A stretch of DNA of 13,098 nt from contig JAASSQ010000060.1 of assembly GCA_021767845.1 (NCBI GenBank), forward strand, positions 1-13,098. Reading direction: 5' to 3'. The stretch comes from Roseovarius sp. (lineage in GTDB: Bacteria > Pseudomonadota > Alphaproteobacteria > Rhodobacterales > Rhodobacteraceae). The translations under genes and the position numbers were made by a program. The notes beneath the pieces were generated by a model. The model saw only the letters and a list, made by a program, of their open reading frames with translations, was not told where the DNA came from and did not search any database. Below, in pieces: positions 6,240-12,214 of the stretch (the first letter of the stretch is position 1; every line of letters starts with the position of its first letter).

Positions 6240-6330
6240 CAAGCGCCCGTCCGGGCGGCTGTTCTCCATTCTCATACCACGACATGATCGGGCACCCGGT
6301 GCGTGCCCTGCTGTCTAGAGGAAATCCCAT
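6240..6330 (+). promoter_or_regulatory. rho leader with two hairpins
   Basis: The predicted untranslated leader of rho holds a 5-bp GC hairpin (CGCCC/GGGCG, 6244-6257) and a 6-bp hairpin (GGGCAC/GTGCCC, 6290-6308). No U-tract follows either, so they are not intrinsic terminators. The ribosome site GAGGA is at 6318-6322, 8 bases before the ATG. In E. coli rho is autoregulated by termination in its leader; whether this shorter leader does the same is unknown. Confidence 0.4.
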
Positions 6331-7602
6331 ATGTCCGACGACCGCCTCAACCTGTCCGATCTCAAGGCGTATACCGCCAAGGATCTTCTCGCCATGGCGG
6401 AAGAACTCGAGATCGAGAACGCCTCGACCATGCGCAAGGGTGAGATGATGTTCCAGATCCTGCGCGAACGCGCGGATGAAGGCTGGACCGTGTTCGGCGA
6501 TGGTGTGCTCGAGGTGCTGCAGGACGGGTTTGGTTTCCTTCGCTCGCCCGAGGCGAACTACCTGCCCGGTCCCGATGACATCTACGTGTCGCCGGACATG
6601 ATCCGTCAGTATTCGCTGCGCACTGGCGACACGATCGAGGGCGAAATCCGCGCGCCCGAGGACAACGAACGTTATTTCGCCCTCACCAGCGTCAAGCAGA
6701 TCAACTTCGAAGAACCCGACCGCGCCAAGCACAAGATCGCATTCGACAACCTGACGCCGCTCTATCCCGATGAACGCCTCCAGATGGAGGTCGATGATCC
6801 CACGGTGAAGGACCGCTCGGCGCGCGTGATCGACCTTGTGGCGCCCATTGGCAAGGGCCAGCGGTCGCTGATCGTGGCGCCTCCGCGCACGGGGAAAACC
6901 GTGCTGCTGCAGAACATCGCCAGCAGCATCGAAAAGAACCACCCGGAATGCTACTTGATCGTGCTTCTGATCGACGAACGTCCCGAGGAAGTGACCGACA
7001 TGCAGCGGTCCGTTAAGGGTGAAGTCATCAGCTCGACCTTCGATGAACCCGCGGCGCGGCACGTCGCTGTGGCTGAAATGGTGATCGAGAAAGCCAAACG
7101 CTTGGTCGAGCATAAACGAGATGTTGTTATCTTGCTCGACTCGATCACAAGACTTGGTAGGGCTTACAATACGACTGTCCCATCGTCAGGCAAGGTTCTG
7201 ACCGGCGGTGTGGATGCCAATGCGCTGCAGCGGCCCAAGCGGTTCTTCGGCGCGGCCCGGAATATCGAGGAAGGTGGATCGCTGACCATCATCTCGACCG
7301 CACTGATCGACACCGGCAGCCGCATGGACGAGGTGATCTTCGAAGAGTTCAAGGGAACCGGTAACTCGGAGATCGTGCTGGACCGCAAGATCGCGGACAA
7401 GCGTGTCTTCCCGGCGATCGACATTCTGAAATCCGGCACGCGGAAAGAGGATCTGTTGATCGACAAGGTCGATTTGCAGAAAACCTTTGTTTTGCGCCGG
7501 ATCCTCAACCCGATGGGCACTACGGATGCGATCGAATTCCTGTTGTCCAAGCTGAAGCAAACCAAGACCAACGCGGAATTCTTCGACTCGATGAATACCT
7601 GA
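6331..7602 (+). CDS. rho: Transcription termination factor Rho
   Basis: Rho is a hexameric RNA helicase that loads on unstructured C-rich RNA and pulls it from RNA polymerase with ATP hydrolysis. The 423-residue product is close to the usual length with no large insertion. The N-terminal helical domain (about 5-50) is followed by the cold-shock-like primary RNA-binding domain containing DGFGFLR (65-71). The ATPase core has Walker A APPRTGKT (183-190), LIDERPEEVTDM with the catalytic Glu (213-224), Walker B VVILLD (265-270), the Q-loop region TVPSSGKVLTGG (282-293) and the R-loop that follows. The C-terminus LSKLKQTKTNAEFF is typical. All key residues are intact. Codons for about residues 261-287 (7111-7191) are unusually AT-rich and rare compared with the rest of the gene. 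The gene has its own promoter; mnmE follows after 25 bases. Confidence 0.97.
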   Translation: MSDDRLNLSDLKAYTAKDLLAMAEELEIENASTMRKGEMMFQILRERADEGWTVFGDGVLEVLQDGFGFLRSPEANYLPGPDDIYVSPDMIRQYSLRTGDTIEGEIRAPEDNERYFALTSVKQINFEEPDRAKHKIAFDNLTPLYPDERLQMEVDDPTVKDRSARVIDLVAPIGKGQRSLIVAPPRTGKTVLLQNIASSIEKNHPECYLIVLLIDERPEEVTDMQRSVKGEVISSTFDEPAARHVAVAEMVIEKAKRLVEHKRDVVILLDSITRLGRAYNTTVPSSGKVLTGGVDANALQRPKRFFGAARNIEEGGSLTIISTALIDTGSRMDEVIFEEFKGTGNSEIVLDRKIADKRVFPAIDILKSGTRKEDLLIDKVDLQKTFVLRRILNPMGTTDAIEFLLSKLKQTKTNAEFFDSMNT

Positions 7603-7627
7603 CGCTGGTTTGCGCGGGGGCGACCCG

Positions 7628-8914
7628 ATGGAAACGATCTACGCACTTTCGACGGCGCAGGGCAAAGCCGGCGTCGCAGTGATCCGCGTGTCGGGACCGC
7701 GGGCCTTTGCGGCCTGTGCGGTCCTGGCTGGCGACGTGCCCGAGCCGCGCAAGGCGTCGCTTCGGGTTCTGAAAGCGCTGGATGGGTTGCAGCTGGACGA
7801 GGCATTGGTCCTGACCTTTGCCAAGGATCGCAGCTTCACCGGGGAAGAAACCGTTGAGTTTCAGGTCCACGGCAGCACGGCGGTCGTGGCATCTGTCCTC
7901 GATGTGCTGTCGGGCCTGGACGATTTGCGCCCGGCTGATCCGGGTGAGTTTACCCGCAGGGCTTTGGAAAACGGCCGGATGGATCTGGCGCAAGTCGAAG
8001 GCCTGGCCGATCTAATTGAGGCGGAAACCGAGGCGCAGCGTCGTCAGGCCTTGCGCGTCTTGTCCGGTGATCTGGGCGCACGGGCGGATTCTTGGCGCCA
8101 GAAACTGATCCGCGCCGCGGCACTTCTGGAAGCAACGATTGACTTCGCGGACGAGGAAGTGCCCGTCGATGTCTCGCCCGAGGTCACGGAGCTGGCCACG
8201 TCGGTGATCGACGACCTGAGGCAGGAAATCCAGCGTGTCGGAACGGCCGAGCGGATCCGCTCGGGCTTCGAGGTCGCCATCGTCGGTGCGCCGAATGTCG
8301 GCAAATCCACGCTGCTCAACGCGCTGGCCGGTCGGGACGCGGCGATCACCTCGGAATATGCCGGAACGACGCGCGACGTGATCGAAGTCAGGATGGATCT
8401 TGCCGGGCTTCCCGTCACGCTTCTGGATACCGCCGGTCTGCGCGAAACCGATGATGCGGTGGAAACCATTGGAATAGATCGCGCGCGAAAGAGGGCAGTT
8501 CTCGCCGACTTGCGAGTGTTTCTTGTCGAAGGGGGCGCTGCCCCCGATCTGACCCCCGAGGCGGACGACCTTGTTCTGCAGGCGAAGGCCGATCTTGTTG
8601 AGAATCCAGAAAACGGGATTTCTGGAAAAACCGGCGCGGGCGTGTCGCAATTGATCAACCGGATAACTGAAATCCTTTCCAAGCGCGCCGCCAACGCGGG
8701 CCTCGCAACCCGCGCGCGTCACAAGCAGGCGATGGAACGCGGCGTCGCGGCGCTGGATAATGCGCTCACGTTGATACCGATGGGCGAAGACTCCGCCGAT
8801 ATCGCGGCCGAGGAATTGCGGAGCGCTATCCGGGCGCTTGATTCTCTGGTAGGACGCATAGATATCGAAAACGTGCTGGATGAAATCTTTGCGAGCTTTT
8901 GCCTCGGAAAATGA
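7628..8914 (+). CDS. mnmE: tRNA uridine-5-carboxymethylaminomethyl(34) synthesis GTPase MnmE
   Basis: MnmE, with MnmG, installs the (carboxymethyl)aminomethyl group on wobble U34 of certain tRNAs, using 5,10-methylene-tetrahydrofolate, GTP and FAD. The 428-residue protein has an N-terminal folate-binding domain (about 1-117), a helical domain and an inserted G domain (about 214-350). G1 is GAPNVGKS (220-227), G2 TTRD (247-250), G3 DTAG (267-270), and E279 matches the catalytic Glu282 of E. coli. The G4 motif, normally NKxD, reads AKAD (319-322), a notable deviation. The C-terminus CLGK (425-428) keeps the CxGK motif with the conserved Cys. ATG 7628 is chosen because METIYALST fits the family start; a TTG at 7610 adds six unlikely residues. 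The stop is at 8912-8914, just before mnmG. Confidence 0.95.
   Translation: METIYALSTAQGKAGVAVIRVSGPRAFAACAVLAGDVPEPRKASLRVLKALDGLQLDEALVLTFAKDRSFTGEETVEFQVHGSTAVVASVLDVLSGLDDLRPADPGEFTRRALENGRMDLAQVEGLADLIEAETEAQRRQALRVLSGDLGARADSWRQKLIRAAALLEATIDFADEEVPVDVSPEVTELATSVIDDLRQEIQRVGTAERIRSGFEVAIVGAPNVGKSTLLNALAGRDAAITSEYAGTTRDVIEVRMDLAGLPVTLLDTAGLRETDDAVETIGIDRARKRAVLADLRVFLVEGGAAPDLTPEADDLVLQAKADLVENPENGISGKTGAGVSQLINRITEILSKRAANAGLATRARHKQAMERGVAALDNALTLIPMGEDSADIAAEELRSAIRALDSLVGRIDIENVLDEIFASFCLGK
8605..8626. repeat. 8-bp perfect inverted repeat inside mnmE
   Basis: TCCAGAAA (8605-8612) and TTTCTGGA (8619-8626) are exact inverted copies separated by 6 bases, so the mRNA could form a short hairpin. 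It lies in the codons for the variable G4-G5 loop, in a local AT-rich patch. No U-tract follows, so it is not a terminator; it may be chance. Confidence 0.4.
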
Positions 8915-8929
8915 GGAGTGTTTCACGTG
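8913..8929 (+). promoter_or_regulatory. mnmG translation start region fused with parS
   Basis: The only good Shine-Dalgarno (GAGGAG, 8913-8918) touches the GTG at 8918-8920, leaving no spacing for that start. An in-frame GTG at 8927-8929, in the centre of parS, is 8 bases from it, which is ideal. The two options differ by three residues (Met-Phe-His-Val-Lys-His or Met-Lys-His at the N-terminus). Confidence 0.55.
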
Positions 8930-10789
8930 AAACATTTTGATGTCATCGTGATCGGCGGCGGCCATGCCGGCGCGGATGCTGCGCACGCGGCGGCGCGCGC
9001 GGGGGCGTCCACCGCGCTGGTCACGCTCGACAAATCCGGCATCGGTGTCATGTCTTGCAATCCTGCCATTGGCGGCTTGGGCAAGGGTCATCTTGTGCGG
9101 GAGATTGATGCGCTTGATGGTGTGATGGGCCGCGTTGCGGACAAGGCGGGAATCCAGTTTCGGCTTTTGAATCGCCGCAAGGGGCCAGCCGTCCAAGGCC
9201 CTCGCGCCCAGGCGGACCGCAGGATCTATCGAGAGCAGATGCTGGCGGAAATCCAATCGCAGCCAAACCTGACCATCGTCGAAGGCGAAGCCGCGGATTT
9301 TCTGATGGTTCGCGACCGCGTCAGCGGTGTTATCCTGGCGGATGGAAGCGAGATCAGCGCAGGTGCGGTCGTTCTGACCACCGGCACGTTCCTGCGCGGA
9401 GTCATCCATATCGGCGATGTGTCGCGCCCCGGCGGGCGAATGGGCGACAAGCCGTCGATCAAGCTGGCGGAGCGAATTGATTCATTCGGCCTCAATCTTG
9501 GGCGGCTGAAAACCGGCACGCCCCCGCGCCTCGATGGCACGACCATCGACTGGACCGATCTGGAAGAGCAGCCCGCCGATGATGATCCGGTCATGTTTTC
9601 GTTCCTGTCCACCGGTCCATCCGTGCGGCAAGTCAGCTGCGGGATCACCCACACGAATGAAACGACACATGAAATCATTCGCGAGAATCTAGATCGTTCC
9701 GCCATGTATGGTGGCCATATCGACGGCGTTGGCCCACGCTACTGCCCGTCGATCGAGGACAAGATCGTGCGCTTTGCCGACAAGACTTCGCACCAGATTT
9801 TTCTGGAGCCTGAAAGCCTGTCCGACAACGTGATCTACCCGAACGGGATTTCCACGTCCTTGCCTGAAGAGATTCAGATCGATTACGTGCGCTCGATCAA
9901 GGGCTTGGAAAACGCGGTTATTTTGCAGCCGGGCTATGCGATCGAATATGACTATGTCGATCCGCGTGCGCTGGACTCGACGCTTGCCTTGAAATCAGTG
10001 CCTGGCCTGTATCTCGCCGGTCAAATCAATGGCACGACTGGATATGAAGAGGCTGCTGCACAAGGCCTTGTCGCTGGCCTCAATGCGGCCTTGGCTGTCA
10101 CGGGGCGCGAGCCTGTGACCTTCAGCCGCGCCGACTGCTATATCGGCGTGATGATCGATGATCTCACTACGCGCGGTGTGTCAGAACCATACCGGATGTT
10201 CACCTCCCGCGCCGAGTTCCGCCTTTCCCTGCGCGCGGACAACGCGGACCAACGCCTGACGCCCCTCGGGCTCGCAGCGGGATGCGTGGGCGAGCCGCGC
10301 CGCCGTGTATTCGAGGACAAGATGGACCGGCTGGAAGCGGCGCGCGACCGTCTGCAACAGCAAAGCTTTACGCCTCGCGAGGTCTCTAAGATCGGGCTGA
10401 AGGTAAATCAGGATGGGTCGCGGCGCACGGGGTTCCAGCTGTTGGCCTTCTCCGACATTGATTTCGACAGCCTTTTGTCATTGGATCCAAGGCTTGCGGA
10501 TATCGACGCCGAGTGTCGTGCGCAGCTTGAAAAGGATGCGCTTTATGCGAATTACATCGAACGTCAGAAACGCGACGTCGAAATGATGAAGCGGGACGAA
10601 GCGCATGACATCCCGCCCGACTTTGATTTTTCCGCGATTGACGGGTTGTCCAACGAGCTCAAAAGCAAGCTTGCCGCAGCGCGTCCGGCGAATCTTGGGC
10701 AAGCGGGCCGGATTGACGGGATGACGCCCGCTGCGCTGACCCTGCTGCTGGCGCGGCTGCGCGCCGACAAGCGCGAGAAGACCGCATGA
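8918..10789 (+). CDS. mnmG: tRNA uridine-5-carboxymethylaminomethyl(34) synthesis enzyme MnmG
   Basis: MnmG is the FAD/NADH-dependent partner of MnmE in modifying wobble U34 of tRNA. The 623-residue protein has the Rossmann FAD-binding motif VIGGGHAGADAAHAAARAG (about 11-29), MSCNPAIGG with Cys47, the family signature RLKTGTPPRLDG, and GPRYCPSIEDKI with the second conserved Cys. C-terminal helices end ANLGQAGRIDGMTPAALTLL, the region that binds MnmE. Starting at GTG 8918 aligns residue for residue with E. coli MnmG up to Cys47. However, the only good ribosome site fits GTG 8927 better, giving a protein three residues shorter. A perfect parS (8919-8934) occupies codons 1-6. The stop overlaps the rsmG start (ATGA, 10786-10789). 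It lies 3 bases after the mnmE stop, so translation is probably coupled. Confidence 0.96.
   Translation: MFHVKHFDVIVIGGGHAGADAAHAAARAGASTALVTLDKSGIGVMSCNPAIGGLGKGHLVREIDALDGVMGRVADKAGIQFRLLNRRKGPAVQGPRAQADRRIYREQMLAEIQSQPNLTIVEGEAADFLMVRDRVSGVILADGSEISAGAVVLTTGTFLRGVIHIGDVSRPGGRMGDKPSIKLAERIDSFGLNLGRLKTGTPPRLDGTTIDWTDLEEQPADDDPVMFSFLSTGPSVRQVSCGITHTNETTHEIIRENLDRSAMYGGHIDGVGPRYCPSIEDKIVRFADKTSHQIFLEPESLSDNVIYPNGISTSLPEEIQIDYVRSIKGLENAVILQPGYAIEYDYVDPRALDSTLALKSVPGLYLAGQINGTTGYEEAAAQGLVAGLNAALAVTGREPVTFSRADCYIGVMIDDLTTRGVSEPYRMFTSRAEFRLSLRADNADQRLTPLGLAAGCVGEPRRRVFEDKMDRLEAARDRLQQQSFTPREVSKIGLKVNQDGSRRTGFQLLAFSDIDFDSLLSLDPRLADIDAECRAQLEKDALYANYIERQKRDVEMMKRDEAHDIPPDFDFSAIDGLSNELKSKLAAARPANLGQAGRIDGMTPAALTLLLARLRADKREKTA
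8919..8934. other. parS: parS centromere site 1
   Basis: TGTTTCACGTGAAACA is a perfect 16-bp palindrome identical to the conserved bacterial chromosomal parS, the ParB loading site. It lies at the mnmG start and encodes Phe-His-Val-Lys-His in frame. It is about 3.3 kb from the DnaA box cluster and upstream of parAB. Confidence 0.95.
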
Positions 10790-11397
10790 GTGGGGCCCAT
10801 GACCTGAATGTTTCACGTGAAACATTTGAGCGGCTGCACATCTACGAAACGCTCCTTCGCAAGTGGACGCTTCGGATCAACTTGATTGCGAAATCCACGT
10901 TGGATGTGCTCTGGACGCGGCATTTCGTGGATTCCGCACAAGTTCACCGCCTGGCCCCCCACCCCGTCAGCCACTGGGCCGACCTAGGGGCTGGCGGTGG
11001 ATTCCCCGGCCTTGTCGTCGCGATCATGGCCATGGACAGCGGATCGCCCTCCCGCGTAACACTCGTTGAAAGCGATGCCCGAAAATGTGCTTTCCTTCGC
11101 ACGGTCATTCGCGAAACCGGTGCCCCGGCCACCGTCATCAATGATCGGGTTGAGAACATCCCTCCTTTGGAGGCGGAGGTCGTATCCGCACGCGCTCTGG
11201 CCGATCTCGGCCGCCTTTTGGCCTTTGCATCGCGGCACCTGAAGCCCACTGGCACCGCGGTTTTTCCCAAGGGCGAAACCTGGCGCGCCGAACTTGAAGC
11301 CGCGCAAAGCACTTGGAATTTCGATTACCAAGTTGCTAAAAGTGAAACCGAGCAAGGCCCCGTCATTCTTACCGTTACAGGAGTTGCCCGTGTCTGA
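10786..11397 (+). CDS. rsmG: 16S rRNA (guanine(527)-N(7))-methyltransferase RsmG
   Basis: RsmG uses S-adenosylmethionine to methylate N7 of G527 in 16S rRNA; its loss gives low-level streptomycin resistance in several bacteria. The 203-residue product has the family N-terminal helical part with ERLHIYETLLRKWTLRINLI (15-34) and TRHFVDS (44-50). The SAM-binding loop is DLGAGGGFPGL (66-76), followed by VTLVESDARKCAFLR (91-105), VVSARALADL (132-141) and FPKG (160-163). ATG 10786 overlaps the mnmG stop (ATGA). Residues 8-13, NVSRET, are the imprint of an embedded parS. The end overlaps the parA start by 8 bases, and the parA ribosome site lies in its coding sequence. Confidence 0.95.
   Translation: MSGAHDLNVSRETFERLHIYETLLRKWTLRINLIAKSTLDVLWTRHFVDSAQVHRLAPHPVSHWADLGAGGGFPGLVVAIMAMDSGSPSRVTLVESDARKCAFLRTVIRETGAPATVINDRVENIPPLEAEVVSARALADLGRLLAFASRHLKPTGTAVFPKGETWRAELEAAQSTWNFDYQVAKSETEQGPVILTVTGVARV
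10809..10824. other. parS: parS centromere site 2
   Basis: A second exact copy of TGTTTCACGTGAAACA is read through by rsmG codons 8-13 (Asn-Val-Ser-Arg-Glu-Thr). It lies 1,890 bases from site 1 and about 570 bases before parA. The reading frame differs from that of site 1, so conservation is at the DNA level rather than the peptide level. Confidence 0.95.
11379..11383 (+). promoter_or_regulatory. Ribosome binding site that fixes the parA start
   Basis: AGGAG lies 6 bases before GTG 11390, inside the end of rsmG. It supports GTG 11390 over the upstream ATG 11294, which would add 32 residues that do not look like ParA. Confidence 0.75.
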
Positions 11398-12199
11398 TCC
11401 CACCCGCCCGCGCGGACCCAAGATCATCGCTGTCGCCAACCAGAAAGGCGGAGTGGGCAAGACCACCACAACCATCAATCTCGGCGCGGCCCTGGCCGAG
11501 GCGGGGCAAAAGGTGTTGATCGTCGATCTCGACCCGCAGGGCAACGCCTCCACCGGCCTGGGGATTGAACCGTCAGAGCGGGAATACACCACCTACGAAT
11601 TGTTGCTGGAAGAGATCGACCTCGGCGATGTCGTCCGCAATACCGCTCTCGACAACCTGATGATCGTGCCCGCGACCGTTGATCTGAGCTCCGCCGACAT
11701 GGAGCTGATTTCCAGCGAAAAGCGCAGCTTTCTTTTGCATGACGCGCTGCGCCAGACCGCGATGGATGGCTATGACCTGGATTTCATCCTGATCGACTGC
11801 CCGCCTTCCCTGAACCTTCTGACGGTCAACGCGATGGTGGCGGCGCATTCCGTCTTGGTCCCGCTCCAAAGCGAGTTTTTCGCGCTCGAAGGCCTGTCGC
11901 AACTGATGTTGACCATTCGCGAGGTGCGGCAATCCGCCAATCCCGATCTGCGGATCGAGGGCATCGTCCTCACGATGTTCGATTCGCGTAACAATCTGTC
12001 CTCGCAGGTCGAACAGGACGCCCGCGACAACCTGGGCGATCTGGTATTCCGCACGCTGATTCCCCGCAACGTCCGGGTCAGCGAGGCACCGTCCTACGCG
12101 ATGCCCGTTCTTAAATACGATACCGCCTCAAAGGGCGCGCAAGCCTATCGCGCCTTGGCCAGGGAATTGATGTCAAACCAGTCGCGGGCAGCCGCATAA
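11390..12199 (+). CDS. parA: Chromosome partitioning ATPase ParA
   Basis: ParA is a deviant-Walker ATPase that binds DNA non-specifically as an ATP dimer. With ParB-parS it moves the origin region to the daughter cell. The 269-residue protein has the deviant Walker A KGGVGKTT (19-26) with signature Lys19, Walker A' VDLDPQGN (45-52), and Walker B FILIDCPPSL (132-141) with Asp136. It lacks the long N-terminal helix-turn-helix region of plasmid ParA type Ia, so it is a chromosomal (Soj-like) type. GTG 11390 has AGGAG 6 bases upstream and gives the family N-terminus KIIAVANQKGG close to the start. It overlaps rsmG by 8 bases and parB follows after 15 bases, so it sits in one operon with the mnmE-mnmG-rsmG run. 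Confidence 0.96.
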   Translation: MSDPTRPRGPKIIAVANQKGGVGKTTTTINLGAALAEAGQKVLIVDLDPQGNASTGLGIEPSEREYTTYELLLEEIDLGDVVRNTALDNLMIVPATVDLSSADMELISSEKRSFLLHDALRQTAMDGYDLDFILIDCPPSLNLLTVNAMVAAHSVLVPLQSEFFALEGLSQLMLTIREVRQSANPDLRIEGIVLTMFDSRNNLSSQVEQDARDNLGDLVFRTLIPRNVRVSEAPSYAMPVLKYDTASKGAQAYRALARELMSNQSRAAA

Positions 12200-12214
12200 C
12201 CGGAGGAGCCGCAC

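Noticed and set aside
6244..6257. GC hairpin after hemJ as an intrinsic terminator
   Set aside because: The stem is only 5 bp and is not followed by a T-run; it lies downstream of the rho promoter.
5731..7113. A 460-codon open frame on the minus strand opposite hemJ and rho
   Set aside because: It is a mirror frame of strongly biased GC-rich codons. The peptide is His/Arg/Gly-rich with no family features, and hemJ and rho on the other strand are certain.
7610..7627. TTG start for mnmE adding six residues
   Set aside because: The family N-terminus begins at METIYAL; the extra residues and rare start are unneeded.
8012..9409. A 465-codon open frame on the minus strand opposite mnmE and mnmG
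   Set aside because: It spans two well-defined genes on the plus strand, has a low-complexity Arg/Gln/His composition, and owes its length to codon bias.
10478..10825. Minus-strand frame beginning Met-Phe-His-Val-Lys-His like MnmG
   Set aside because: The resemblance arises only because parS is palindromic; the rest does not resemble MnmG and lies antisense to mnmG.
11294..11389. Upstream ATG for parA adding 32 residues
   Set aside because: It lacks a ribosome site and the extra peptide overlaps rsmG out of frame with no ParA similarity; GTG 11390 has AGGAG at good spacing.
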